Assembly (NCBI RefSeq): GCF_000346505.1
Contig: NZ_ANOH01000115.1
Span: 1 to 56,398 of the forward strand
Reading direction: 5' to 3'
From: Aporhodopirellula sallentina SM41
GTDB taxonomy: Bacteria; Planctomycetota; Planctomycetia; Pirellulales; Pirellulaceae
Length of the DNA stretch: 56,398 nt
Each line of letters starts with the position of its first letter. Within the stretch, counting starts at the first letter, position 1. The position numbers were made by a program, and so were the translations under genes. The notes beneath the pieces were generated by a model. The model had not been told where the DNA came from, searched no databases, and was given only the letters and a program-made list of their open reading frames with translations. Shown here piece by piece: positions 34,469 to 43,365 of the stretch.

Positions 34469-36676
34469 ATGTCTACCGCTTCGATTCAGAACGTTGAAGT
34501 TTGCCTTCCCGACGGCACCAAACAGAAACATCCCGGCGACGCTACACCGATGGACGTCGCACGCGGGATCAGCGAAGGGTTGGCCCGGGCGGTCGTGGCT
34601 GCGGAAGTTGAGGGGAAAATTGTCGATTCGTTCCGTCCGCTTGGCGAATTGGCCAACGAGGACGGATCGGTGCCGCTGAAGTTGCTGACCAACCGTGACG
34701 CGTCGGCGCTCGACGTTCTGCGTCACTCGGCCGCTCACGTGATGGCTCGCGCGATCATGCGAGTCTACGACGGCGTGTCGCTCGCGTTCGGTCCAACTAC
34801 CTCGGGCGGTTTCTACTACGACTTCGACCTGTCCGAGAAAATCAGCGAGGACGATTTTCCAAAGATCGAAGCCGAGATCAAAAAGATCATCAAAGCCAAA
34901 GAGCCGTTTGAACGCTTCGTGCTCGACCGCGACGAAGCACGAAAGCTGTGCGACGACCTGAACCAAGACCTCAAGGTCGAGCACATCGATACCGGTCTCG
35001 GCGACCAACCCACCGTCAGCTTCTACCGCCAAGGCGAATTCGTCGACCTCTGCCGCGGACCGCATATTCCCCACGCCGGCATGATCAAGGCGATCAAGTT
35101 GCTGTCTGTCGCGGGAGCGTATTGGAAAGGGGACGCGTCAGGACGCCAATTGCAACGTGTTTACGGGACCGCTTTCTTTGACAAGAAAGAACTCGCCGCG
35201 TACCTCGAACAACTCGAGGAAGCACGCCGCCGCGATCACCGCGTGCTCGGCAAACAGCACGGGCTGTTCGCGATCAATCCGGAAGTCGGCCAGGGGCTCT
35301 GTCTGTGGCTGCCCAAAGGCGCCCGAGTTCGCGTCGCACTCGAAGATTTCCTCCGCAAAGAATTGCTCTCGCGAGGGTACGATCCCGTCTACAGCCCGCA
35401 CATCGGGCGTGTCGAATTGTATGAAACCAGCGGTCACTTCCCGTATTACCGCGACAGCCAATTCGCACCGTTGTTCGGCAGCGAAGTGGGCGGGCTGCTC
35501 GATGCCTGGAACACGCGACTCGGTGAAGGAAATCTGAGCAGCGACGACGAAGACAAACTGATTGCTGCTGCGGAAGTGTTTGGAGTCAAATTGAATGACT
35601 ACAAACCGTCCGCATCTGTCGAAGCCAAACAGAAGGCGCTGCATGACTGGCAACTCGTCAACGAGCGTTACCTGCTCAAACCGATGAACTGCCCTCACCA
35701 CTGTCAAATCTTTGCCGCCGAACCACGATCGTATCGTCAACTGCCGCTGCGGTTGTTCGAGTTTGGAACCGTCTACCGTCACGAACAAACCGGCGAACTG
35801 AACGGGATGATGCGGGTCCGCGGTCTGACCCAGGACGATGCACACATCTTCTGCACGCCCGAACAAGTCGAAGAAGAATTTCGTGCGACGATCGAACTGA
35901 CTCAGTTCGTGCTGCAGTCGGTCGGGTTGAACGATTACCGGGTGCAGTTGTCGTTGCGCGATCCTGACAGCAGCAAGTACGTCGGCAGCGAAGAGAATTG
36001 GGACCATGCCGAGGGGGCCCTCCGCGGTGTGTTGCAGCATTCCGGAATGGAATTCAACGAGGAGCCCGGTGAAGCCGCGTTCTACGGTCCCAAGGCGGAC
36101 TTCATGGTTCGTGACTGCATCGGACGATCGTGGCAACTCGGAACGGTGCAATTGGACTACAACCTGCCGCAACGTTTCAAACTGCAATACAAAGGCAACG
36201 ACAATTCGACCCATCAACCGGTCATGATTCACCGCGCACCGTTCGGATCGCTCGAACGGTTCACGGGGATGTTGATCGAGCACTTTGCCGGTGCGTTTCC
36301 GATGTGGCTGGCGCCGGAACAAATTCGCGTTCTGCCGCTCAGTGACAAATCGCTCGACTACGCCGTCGCGGTTGCCAAACAACTCGATGAGGCCGGTTTG
36401 AAAGTGACGGTGGATTCTTCCGACGGCAAGGTGCAGGCGAAGATCCGCAACGCTCAGTTGGATCTCGTCAATTACATGGCAGTTGTCGGACCGAAGGAAG
36501 CCGAGATGGGCCACCTCGCACTGCGAGACCGTATCGATGGCGACCTCGGCGCGATGCCCGTTGCCGAAGCGATCGCACGTTTGACCGACGAAGTGAAGAA
36601 CCGAACCGTTCGCCAAGCGGTCAAGTCGTCCGCGGTGTCGATCGCCGAATCGAGCGAAACCTCGCACGAGTATTGA
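34469..36676 (+). CDS. thrS: Threonyl-tRNA synthetase
   Basis: Charges tRNA-Thr. The 735-residue protein has the TGS domain ([20 protein letters not shown]), the editing domain with [11 protein letters not shown] and the zinc-type [10 protein letters not shown], then the class II core with [22 protein letters not shown], motif 2 around [20 protein letters not shown], motif 3 [13 protein letters not shown], and the anticodon domain ([20 protein letters not shown]). It is about 90 residues longer than E. coli ThrS. The main reason is an insert of roughly 55-70 residues (around 331-399) between the motif 1 region and [18 protein letters not shown] 34469 is preferred; a TTG 42 bases earlier is in frame. 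Confidence 0.96.
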   Translation: MSTASIQNVEVCLPDGTKQKHPGDATPMDVARGISEGLARAVVAAEVEGKIVDSFRPLGELANEDGSVPLKLLTNRDASALDVLRHSAAHVMARAIMRVYDGVSLAFGPTTSGGFYYDFDLSEKISEDDFPKIEAEIKKIIKAKEPFERFVLDRDEARKLCDDLNQDLKVEHIDTGLGDQPTVSFYRQGEFVDLCRGPHIPHAGMIKAIKLLSVAGAYWKGDASGRQLQRVYGTAFFDKKELAAYLEQLEEARRRDHRVLGKQHGLFAINPEVGQGLCLWLPKGARVRVALEDFLRKELLSRGYDPVYSPHIGRVELYETSGHFPYYRDSQFAPLFGSEVGGLLDAWNTRLGEGNLSSDDEDKLIAAAEVFGVKLNDYKPSASVEAKQKALHDWQLVNERYLLKPMNCPHHCQIFAAEPRSYRQLPLRLFEFGTVYRHEQTGELNGMMRVRGLTQDDAHIFCTPEQVEEEFRATIELTQFVLQSVGLNDYRVQLSLRDPDSSKYVGSEENWDHAEGALRGVLQHSGMEFNEEPGEAAFYGPKADFMVRDCIGRSWQLGTVQLDYNLPQRFKLQYKGNDNSTHQPVMIHRAPFGSLERFTGMLIEHFAGAFPMWLAPEQIRVLPLSDKSLDYAVAVAKQLDEAGLKVTVDSSDGKVQAKIRNAQLDLVNYMAVVGPKEAEMGHLALRDRIDGDLGAMPVAEAIARLTDEVKNRTVRQAVKSSAVSIAESSETSHEY

Positions 36677-37014
36677 GCGTCCCGAGCGAAACACGTTGGC
36701 GAGTGTCTCGTAATGTCGATTTAGTTATTGACCATTTCCCCACTCGCGAAGCGACGGGAGAAACTCTCGGTCTTGGAAATCCCGAGCGACGGAAGTGAGC
36801 CGAATGGCCGTAAGGCCTCGGGTGGGAACGGTCGAGCGATGTTGAGACCGAACCCGCCCAACACCCGAGTGCTCACGCACTTCGGCTCACGGGAACTTTT
36901 GCCCGTTGTCACTTCGCGATTGATAAAAAACTCCCGACACCGCCTCACGCAAAAACTTCAGCAACAAAATCGACGTCCCGCGAGACTCGCATCGAGAGCT
37001 CGAGAACCGTTGCG
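36677..37014. other. Convergent intergenic region with repeat R3
   Basis: These 338 bases between thrS and the small unknown gene hold no supported gene. The main content is the long imperfect inverted repeat R3 at 36741-36920, described separately. Confidence 0.5.
36741..36920. repeat. Long imperfect inverted repeat R3
   Basis: The left half has CGCGAAGCGAC near 36745, GTGAGCCGA (36795-36803) and CTCGGGTG (36817-36824). The right half has the complements in reverse order: CACCCGAG (36862-36869), TCGGCTCAC (36882-36890) and GTCACTTCGCG near 36909. The halves are separated by about 37 bases. The arrangement could form a cruciform or end transcription from both converging genes. Confidence 0.7.
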
Positions 37015-37491
37015 CTAACGAACGTATTCGTCGAGCCCGATCATCTGCTCGCGAAAGTCGAACTGTAAATCGGGATGCACTTTCTCGAGTGCTTTTTCGA
37101 TCTTCTTGATTTGCGCCAAATACATGTTGGCGCTCACTCGGCAACGGCCGAAATAGATTTTGCGTTCGACAATTTGTCGGCAGAAATGGATGCGAATTTG
37201 CAGTTCCGTTTCTTTGTCGCCCGAGTACCGGATGCACTTGTCCATGGTGCGGATGATCTTCCGCAGTGTCTTTTTGTGGACCGTGCGGGTCGAGGGTAAT
37301 TGCTCGCTGATCTCCGCACACACATCGTCGATGTAGCCGTCTTCGTCATCGGACTTGAGCAGCAGGTACGTCAACAGTTCTTTGTTGTCGACTTTGAACC
37401 GTGCCAGCCTGACGCATGCGTCGAGCAGGTCTTCACGCGGCAACGGCGCGAGGGCTTTTTTCAGTTCGCTGATGGTCGCCGGTTTCATCAT
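37015..37491 (-). CDS. Small soluble protein, unknown function (possibly DUF6155-like)
   Basis: A 158-residue helical, charged protein with no signal. The N-terminus (ATISELKKALAPLPREDLLD, ACVRLARFKVDNKELLTYLL) recalls DUF6155-type proteins, in which a short LKK-L-x-E-x-L helix leads into a DNKELLTYLL-like segment. This is a weak impression only. The C-terminal half (KTLRKIIRTMDKCIRYSGDK, CRQIVERKIYFGRCRVSANM, YLAQIKKIEKALEKVHPDLQ) is also helical. The start is ATGATG at 37486-37491. It is directly preceded by the T-run of an intrinsic terminator, so the transcript must be leaderless, initiate within the hairpin, or read through it. The function is unknown. Confidence 0.6.
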   Translation of the reverse strand: MMKPATISELKKALAPLPREDLLDACVRLARFKVDNKELLTYLLLKSDDEDGYIDDVCAEISEQLPSTRTVHKKTLRKIIRTMDKCIRYSGDKETELQIRIHFCRQIVERKIYFGRCRVSANMYLAQIKKIEKALEKVHPDLQFDFREQMIGLDEYVR

Positions 37492-37520
37492 AAAAAACGC
37501 CAGCCTTTGAGGGCTGGCGT
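37492..37520 (-). terminator. Intrinsic terminator after the cyclophilin gene
   Basis: On the minus strand ACGCCAGCC and GGCTGGCGT (9 base pairs, 6-base loop) are followed by six T. It lies about 65 bases past the cyclophilin stop and would end that transcript. The last T is next to the ATG of the downstream minus-strand gene. Confidence 0.85.
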
Positions 37521-37584
37521 CCGAGTGATTGATTGTTGTCGCCTGCCTGTTGCCAGCGACCGAAATGCCTCGAGATCAGAACGC

Positions 37585-38193
37585 TTACTTCAATTCGCCG
37601 GCTTCTTTGATCTTGATCAGCGTTTGCGTCCGTCCGCTGCTCGATCCGACCGACTCGACCTTCTTCACAACATCCATGCCTTCGAGGACGCGTCCAAAGA
37701 CGACGTGGCGACCATCGAGGTGCGGGGTAGGAACCGTCGTGATGAAGAACTGCGAACCGTTCGTGTTCTTGCCGGCGTTGGCCATGCTGAGGATGCCCGG
37801 TTGGGAGTGACGGAACTTAAAGTTTTCGTCGTCGAAATCGGATCCGTAGATGCTCTCGCCACCGGTGCCGTTTCCACGAGTGAAGTCACCGCCTTGCAAC
37901 ATAAACCCAGGAATAACACGGTGAAAGGCACTGCCTTCGTAATCGAGTGGCACGCCTGATTTTCCTTCGCCTTTTTCACCTGTGCAAAGGGCTCGGAAGT
38001 TTTCAACGGTTTTGGGAACGTCTTTGCCAAACAGACCCATCACGATGCGTCCTGCCGGTTCTCCGCCGATGGTGACATCGAAATAAACCTTGTTGGTAAC
38101 TTCGGCTTCCATCGGGTCGGCAGCCGAAACGGTGGAAGAGCAAATTGCGGCGAACAAAGTGACGAGCATGAACGTGAAAGTGCGTTGAACCAT
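37585..38193 (-). CDS. Exported cyclophilin-type peptidyl-prolyl isomerase
   Basis: A 202-residue protein with a Sec signal ([19 protein letters not shown], cut near residue 24) and a complete cyclophilin domain. The domain includes [66 protein letters not shown], and [12 protein letters not shown]. It should speed cis-trans isomerisation of prolyl bonds in the periplasm. The CTGEKG loop is of the eukaryote-like kind. The Trp that binds cyclosporin in human cyclophilin A (WLDGKHVVFG) is His here, so low drug sensitivity is expected. The gene is divergent from the moxR operon and ends in a strong terminator. Confidence 0.93.
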   Translation of the reverse strand: MVQRTFTFMLVTLFAAICSSTVSAADPMEAEVTNKVYFDVTIGGEPAGRIVMGLFGKDVPKTVENFRALCTGEKGEGKSGVPLDYEGSAFHRVIPGFMLQGGDFTRGNGTGGESIYGSDFDDENFKFRHSQPGILSMANAGKNTNGSQFFITTVPTPHLDGRHVVFGRVLEGMDVVKKVESVGSSSGRTQTLIKIKEAGELK

Positions 38194-38377
38194 CGTTGGG
38201 GAGGACTCCAGTGGGGGTGGGAAGAGCGGCCGATCGTCCTGGCCTGCTCGGTGAGATTGCTGTATTTAACCAAATCAGTCGATCGGGTTCCAACCCAACC
38301 TACGAACCGAACCGGGTTTGAGGTCGAATACATTATTCCCGTCACCCATCCGTCTCATTTCAATCGAACGTCACGAA

Positions 38378-39385
38378 ATGTCTTTATCTGAATTCGCTTC
38401 GCCGCAAGGGGCTCCTACAGGCGGCGATTTTCCCCAAGCGAGCGAGCCGTTCCGCAAGATCGCTGTGGAGATCGGTCATGTACTCGTGGGCCAGGAAGAT
38501 CTCGTTCACCGAATGCTGATTGGTTTGCTGACCGGTGGACACTTGCTGATTGAGGGTGTTCCGGGATTGGCTAAGACGACGGCGGTGTCGAGTCTCGCGA
38601 AATCGATCCGCACCGAGTTCCAACGGTTGCAGTTCACCCCCGACCTCCTGCCTGCCGATTTGATCGGGACGCAGGTCTACCGTCCCCAGGATCAGAGCTT
38701 TGTTGTTCAAAAAGGGCCGATCTTTTCCAATCTGATCCTCGCTGACGAGATCAACCGGGCACCGGCAAAGGTGCAGAGTGCATTGCTCGAGGCGATGCAA
38801 GAACGTCAGGTGACGATCGGCGGCGAAACGTTCATGCTCGAAGAACCGTTCTTGGTGATGGCCACGCAAAACCCGGTGGAGCAGGAGGGGACCTATCCGC
38901 TGCCTGAGGCACAGATGGACCGGTTCCTATTGAAGGTGATCGTGGACTACCCGCAGCGCGACGAAGAACTCACGATTCTCAGACGGATGAGCAAAACGGC
39001 GCCGAAGTTCGACGTCGCCGCGGTCACCTCACCGGAAGAAATCATGGCCGCTCGCGGGAACGTCGACGATGTCGTGATCGATCCGAAGATTGAGGGATAC
39101 ATCGTCGATTTGGTCATGGCGACGCGGCGACCGGCCGCCTACGGGCTGAACCTCGACGGACTGATTCAGTTCGGCGGTTCGCCGCGAGCGACGATCAATT
39201 TGGCGTTGGCCGCGCGAGCGAACGCGTTTCTCGATGGTCGCGGTTACGTGTTGCCCGAAGATGTCCAAAACCTCGCTCTCGATGTGCTGCGTCACCGCGT
39301 GATGATCACGTACGAAGCCGAAGCGGAGGAGCGTACCAGCGAATCGATTATTCGCGAGATCTTGGATCACGTGGCGGTGCCATGA
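38378..39385 (+). CDS. MoxR-type AAA+ ATPase
   Basis: A 335-residue MoxR family chaperone-like ATPase. Walker A is GVPGLAKTT, Walker B LILADEINRAPAK, then the sensor 1 region LVMATQNPVEQEGTYPLPEA followed by QMDRFLLK, and a C-terminal lid domain. MoxR proteins are thought to remodel or load metal into VWA-domain partners encoded in the same operon, and DUF58 and VWA genes follow here. The ATG at 38378 is chosen because the family N-terminus starts a few residues before FRKIAVEIGHVLVGQEDLVH; the frame is open a little further upstream. The stop overlaps the next start by 4 bases (ATGA). Confidence 0.93.
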   Translation: MSLSEFASPQGAPTGGDFPQASEPFRKIAVEIGHVLVGQEDLVHRMLIGLLTGGHLLIEGVPGLAKTTAVSSLAKSIRTEFQRLQFTPDLLPADLIGTQVYRPQDQSFVVQKGPIFSNLILADEINRAPAKVQSALLEAMQERQVTIGGETFMLEEPFLVMATQNPVEQEGTYPLPEAQMDRFLLKVIVDYPQRDEELTILRRMSKTAPKFDVAAVTSPEEIMAARGNVDDVVIDPKIEGYIVDLVMATRRPAAYGLNLDGLIQFGGSPRATINLALAARANAFLDGRGYVLPEDVQNLALDVLRHRVMITYEAEAEERTSESIIREILDHVAVP

Positions 39386-40302
39386 TTCCAAGCGAGGTTC
39401 TGAAGAAGATCAAACGCATTCAACTGCGAACCTCTCACCGCGTCGACGAATTGCTCACCGGCAGTTGGCATTCGGCGTTCAAAGGTCGAGGCATCGAGTT
39501 CGAAGAAGTCCGGCCCTACCAGGTCGGTGACGATGTCCGCACGATCGATTGGAACGTGACGGCGCGGAGTGACATGCCGTTCGTGAAGTTGTTTCGCGAA
39601 GAACGTGAACTCGCGGTGATGTTGTTGGTCGACCTCAGCCCGTCGATCGGATTCGGGACCCAGCACCAAACCAAACGGGAACTAGTTACCGAACTCGGCG
39701 CGACGTTGGCGATGTCGGCAATCAAGAACAATGACAAAGTCGGTTTGACGCTGTTTACCGATCAGATTGAAAAACACATACCTCCGCGAAAAGGGGCACG
39801 GCATGTTTTACGGCTGATCCGGGAAATGCTGTACTGTGAACCGATCGGTGGCCGAACTGATTTGGTGGCCGCGATTGATCATTTCAACCGCACGACTCAT
39901 CGCCGCAGTGTTGTTTTTTGGATCAGCGATTTTTTGACGAGCAACGTGTTCGATTCAGACGCACAACGAACGGCGGCGGAAATTTCACTCGAACGTTCCA
40001 TGCGGGTGCTCAGTCGTCGGCATGACGTGATCCCGATCATCGTCAATGACGAACGAGAGATGCAACTGCCGCGCGTCGGTTTGATCCGCCTACGGGACAA
40101 CGAAACGGGACGCGTGCATTTGGTCGATACCAGCAGTCGGCGGGTGAGACGTCAGTACCAAGAATTGACGACCCGGCGAATGGCCGCTCGGGACGCGATG
40201 TTTGCTCGGCTGAAATGGATGCCGCTGCATCTGCAAACCGGCCAAGACATCGTGGAACCGCTGCAACGTTATTTCCATCGACGTGAACGGCAGGGTAGAT
40301 GA
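39382..40302 (+). CDS. DUF58 domain protein (short form)
   Basis: A 306-residue soluble protein with the DUF58 core: FEEVRPYQVGDDVRTIDWNV, TARSDMPFVKLFREERE and LLVDLSPSIGFGT, in which DLSPS is the equivalent of the MIDAS motif of VWA domains. The region around RSVVFWISDFLTS continues a Rossmann-like VWA fold. It is placed between moxR and a membrane protein gene, with 4-base overlaps on each side. A role as MoxR partner in a cell-envelope complex is inferred from this conserved gene order. Unlike the second DUF58 gene at 44.9 kb it has no membrane segments. Confidence 0.9.
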   Translation: MIPSEVLKKIKRIQLRTSHRVDELLTGSWHSAFKGRGIEFEEVRPYQVGDDVRTIDWNVTARSDMPFVKLFREERELAVMLLVDLSPSIGFGTQHQTKRELVTELGATLAMSAIKNNDKVGLTLFTDQIEKHIPPRKGARHVLRLIREMLYCEPIGGRTDLVAAIDHFNRTTHRRSVVFWISDFLTSNVFDSDAQRTAAEISLERSMRVLSRRHDVIPIIVNDEREMQLPRVGLIRLRDNETGRVHLVDTSSRRVRRQYQELTTRRMAARDAMFARLKWMPLHLQTGQDIVEPLQRYFHRRERQGR

Positions 40303-41351
40303 GGCATCCATCCATTTCCATTTGGCTGTGCGTCGCGATTTGGCTGATGCCCTTCGGGGTTTGGGCGTGTGCCCAACCGCCCTCGTCCGGGGACACGTTC
40401 GAGGAAGGAATCGTTGTTCCGAAGAATACCGAGGCGGACGGGCCGAGGCCGGTCGTGCATTTGTCGCGACAGTCAATCGCGATTGCGGACCCTTTTACCA
40501 TTCGAATCGAAGTAGCGGCTCCGGTGGGTACCCGAGTCGTCTTCGAAGACGTGGGGGAAACGATCGGGTCGTTTGATATCCTCGATGTGAACGACCTCGG
40601 TGACATGCCGGTTGCCGATTCAGGCGATCGTTTGTGGGTGCGTACCATGCGGCTGGAAACGTTGCAGGTCGGATTGCAAACGGTTCCTCCGATCTCGGTC
40701 CGCTTGGTGCCGGTCGGTCTGGATGTATCTGACGACGATGATTCGGAGGCGGACGTTCGTGTGATTCGGACTCAGCCTGTCGAGATCGAGGTACGCAGTA
40801 TTCTGCAGCCAGACGAGCAATCGACACTGGAAACCTATCGAGACATCGTGGGTGAAATCGAGACGCCTTCGAATCAGGATCAGGAATCGGAACTCGGTTG
40901 GGTCTCTTGGCTGATCGGGCTCGCTTGTGTTGTTGCGGCGGCAGTGTTGTGGGCATGGTATCGTCGGCATGATTCGTCGCAGCGATGGTGTCGCGATCGT
41001 CTCGGTGAACTTCAGAGGCAACGTATCGAAAACGCCGCCGCCTACGTCGAGGCATCTGAACTGTTGAAACGCGTGCTTCACGTCAATTTGATGGGACGGT
41101 CCGGGATAACAACAACGGTCGTTCCTACGCCTCGATTGTTAGAACGCCTCGAAACTCGCGGATATACGGGAAAACAACTGCAAACACTGCGACGCGTGTT
41201 GTCCGTCGCCGATCGGATTAAGTTTGACTCGCGAGCCGAACAAAACGTCAGTCGTGAGGAAATCAACACTCTCGAAACCGCAATCGATGATGCCAAGACG
41301 CTTCAGTCCCTGCCCGCCGAAAATGTAACCGCGTCGAAGGAGGCTGCATGA
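40299..41351 (+). CDS. Membrane protein of the MoxR/VWA cluster (DUF4381/BatD-like position)
   Basis: A 350-residue protein with an N-terminal signal or anchor (ISIWLCVAIWLMPFGVWACA), a periplasmic beta-rich region (residues about 45-195, HLSRQSIAIADPFTIRIEVA is typical of BatD-type domains), one transmembrane helix near 212-232 (WLIGLACVVAAAVLWAW), and a cytoplasmic helical tail that includes PTPRLLERLETRGYTGKQLQ. The layout matches the small BatD or DUF4381-like proteins found between DUF58 and VWA genes in this operon type. Sequence identity to a named family is not certain. It overlaps both neighbours by 4 bases, so translational coupling is likely. Confidence 0.7.
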   Translation: MRHPSISIWLCVAIWLMPFGVWACAQPPSSGDTFEEGIVVPKNTEADGPRPVVHLSRQSIAIADPFTIRIEVAAPVGTRVVFEDVGETIGSFDILDVNDLGDMPVADSGDRLWVRTMRLETLQVGLQTVPPISVRLVPVGLDVSDDDDSEADVRVIRTQPVEIEVRSILQPDEQSTLETYRDIVGEIETPSNQDQESELGWVSWLIGLACVVAAAVLWAWYRRHDSSQRWCRDRLGELQRQRIENAAAYVEASELLKRVLHVNLMGRSGITTTVVPTPRLLERLETRGYTGKQLQTLRRVLSVADRIKFDSRAEQNVSREEINTLETAIDDAKTLQSLPAENVTASKEAA

Positions 41352-42433
41352 TGTTGTCTCTTTTTCACTCGCCCGCTTATCTGTTGCTGTTGTTGATCAT
41401 TCCGTTTCTGGCGTGGCGGCGGTTCTTCTCGAATCGCGATCAGGCTTCAGTGCCGTTTAGCAATCTCGATGCCGCGTTTCAGCTACCCCGGACGCTGCGT
41501 CAGCGATTGATTTGGTTGCCGGATGTCCTGCTGCTGATCGCGTTGTCGGTTTTGATTGTCGCCCTGGCACGTCCACGCGACGGTCGCCAGCGGACCGTCT
41601 CCAGCAGCGAAGGTATCGCGATCGAATTGGTCGTCGACCGTAGCGGTAGCATGCAGGCGATGGATTTTCGAATCGATGGTGAACGAGTTGATCGTTTGCG
41701 GGCAATCAAAAACGTCGTCGCGAAGTTTGTACTCGGTGGTGATGAACTCGAAGGGCGGTTCAATGACCTCGTAGGTCTAGCAACCTTCGCCGGTTACGCC
41801 GACGCGATCACTCCGCCGACGCTCGATCATGGTTTTTTGGTAGGGACACTCAACCAAACTCAGATCGTCGACCAACGAAACGAAGACGGTACTGCGATCG
41901 GGGACGCGATCGCGTTGGCGACGGAGAAACTCAATGCACTCGACGCGCGTCAGGATAGCAAGATCAAGAGCAAGATTATCATTCTGCTGACCGACGGTGA
42001 GAGCAACGCGGGGGCACTCGAACCGCTGCAAGCGGCGGAGCTCGCCGAAACGCTCGGGATCAAGGTTTACACGATCGGCGTCGGGACCAAGGGGCAGGCT
42101 CCTTTTCCGGTTCGTGACCCTTTTTCTGGTCGCGAAGTATTGCGGGCGATGGAAGTGAATATCGACGAGGACACCCTCACGCAAATCGCGGAAAAGACCG
42201 GCGGACGATATTTTCGCGCGACCGATACCGACTCGCTCGAATCGATCTACCGCGAAATCGATGAACTCGAGAAGACAAAAGTCGAATCGAAACAATTTGT
42301 CGAGTATCGAGAACTCGCCGTGGAAGACTATCCGACCCGGTGGGCGACTGTTCCGCCGCTGTTGTCAATTGTGATGGTGCTGTTGCTCATCCGCATCGCG
42401 TTGCAAACGTTTTGGCTGAGGGAGTTAACATGA
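41348..42433 (+). CDS. VWA-domain membrane protein (BatA-like)
   Basis: A 361-residue protein with two N-terminal helices (AYLLLLLIIPFLAW and VLLLIALSVLIVALA), a VWA domain, and a C-terminal helix (LLSIVMVLLLIRIAL). The metal site is intact: VVDRSGSM (DxSxS), a Thr in GYADAITPPT and IILLTDGESNAG. The order of membrane helices and VWA domain is that of BatA, so the domain probably faces the periplasm or cytoplasmic membrane surface and works with the MoxR ATPase. It begins ATGATG at 41348 and overlaps the next gene by 4 bases. Confidence 0.88.
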   Translation: MMLSLFHSPAYLLLLLIIPFLAWRRFFSNRDQASVPFSNLDAAFQLPRTLRQRLIWLPDVLLLIALSVLIVALARPRDGRQRTVSSSEGIAIELVVDRSGSMQAMDFRIDGERVDRLRAIKNVVAKFVLGGDELEGRFNDLVGLATFAGYADAITPPTLDHGFLVGTLNQTQIVDQRNEDGTAIGDAIALATEKLNALDARQDSKIKSKIIILLTDGESNAGALEPLQAAELAETLGIKVYTIGVGTKGQAPFPVRDPFSGREVLRAMEVNIDEDTLTQIAEKTGGRYFRATDTDSLESIYREIDELEKTKVESKQFVEYRELAVEDYPTRWATVPPLLSIVMVLLLIRIALQTFWLRELT

Positions 42434-43365
42434 ATCGCGATTTGTGGTGGGCGGCGTGGTTGCCGGACGACGGATTGGTGGGGAACCCGGTTGCGGCGTG
42501 GTGGATTGTGGCCGCGGCGATATCTGGTGTGATGTGTTTGATCGTTGTGTTGATCCGGCGGCGGGCGCAGCGTCGATTCGCGACCGAAGATCGACTCGCT
42601 GACTTCTTCGATTCGTCATCGTTTTTCGCCCGACATCGAGTCGTTGGTGGCGTCGTGTCTGCGGCGGTTTTGTCGATGGCATTGGGATTGCTCGCGTTAT
42701 CGATGATGGACATCCGGTGGGGGAAGACTGAGCAGGAGGTTCCACAGAAAGGAATCGAGGTGTTGTTTTTGCTCGACGTGTCACGCAGCATGTTGGCCGA
42801 AGACGCGAGGCCCAATCGACTCGAACGGGCCAAGCAAATGATCCGAGATATGGTCGAACGGATGGCGGGAGACCGCGTCGGGTTGGTCGTCTTTGCCGGC
42901 GAGACACGACAAGTGATTCCGCTGACCAATCACTATGAAGACTTCAGCCGACAACTCGAAGACGTCAGCCCCAACTCGGTTCGTCGTGGCGGTTCACGCC
43001 TTGGCGATGCGATCGAGTCCGGAGGGCGAGCGTTTCTGAGTAAGACCAATTCCCACCGCGTCATCGTTGTGTTGACTGATGGCGAAGACCAGGAAAGTGA
43101 ACCGGTCAAAATGGCGAAACGATTGCACGACGATGAGAAAATCCGAATCTTCACCGTGGGGCTCGGTGACATGGATGCCGGATCACGGATTCCAGACGTT
43201 GACCGCGAACGACCAAGGCACGAGACGAGGGCGATACATCAAGTATCAAGGCGAACCGGTTTGGTCAAAAATGAATGGCGCGACCTTGCGACAAATCGCT
43301 ACCGAAACCGACGGTGTCTACATCCCGGCGGGCACCAAGCAAGTCGACATGGCGACGATCTATGA
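42430..43365 (+). CDS. VWA-domain protein (BatB-like), 3' end lost to frameshift
   Basis: The frame starts at ATG 42430 and reads two helices (VAAWWIVAAAISGVMCLIVV and GGVVSAAVLSMALGLLALSM), a VWA domain with intact metal site (VLFLLDVSRSM, IVVLTDGEDQES) and FTVGLGDMDAGSRIP to residue 255. After that (43195 onward) it turns into Arg-rich sequence of unnatural look and stops at 43365. The natural continuation (TLTANDQGTRRGRYIKYQGE and onward) is in the next frame, so one extra base near 43192-43205 splits the gene. The whole 42430-44752 stretch is 3 x 774 + 1 bases. See the next entry and the finding. Confidence 0.75.
   Translation: MNRDLWWAAWLPDDGLVGNPVAAWWIVAAAISGVMCLIVVLIRRRAQRRFATEDRLADFFDSSSFFARHRVVGGVVSAAVLSMALGLLALSMMDIRWGKTEQEVPQKGIEVLFLLDVSRSMLAEDARPNRLERAKQMIRDMVERMAGDRVGLVVFAGETRQVIPLTNHYEDFSRQLEDVSPNSVRRGGSRLGDAIESGGRAFLSKTNSHRVIVVLTDGEDQESEPVKMAKRLHDDEKIRIFTVGLGDMDAGSRIPDVDRERPRHETRAIHQVSRRTGLVKNEWRDLATNRYRNRRCLHPGGHQASRHGDDL

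Noticed and set aside
35138-36694. Minus-strand 518-residue open frame opposite thrS
   Set aside because: Antisense shadow of a strongly conserved gene.
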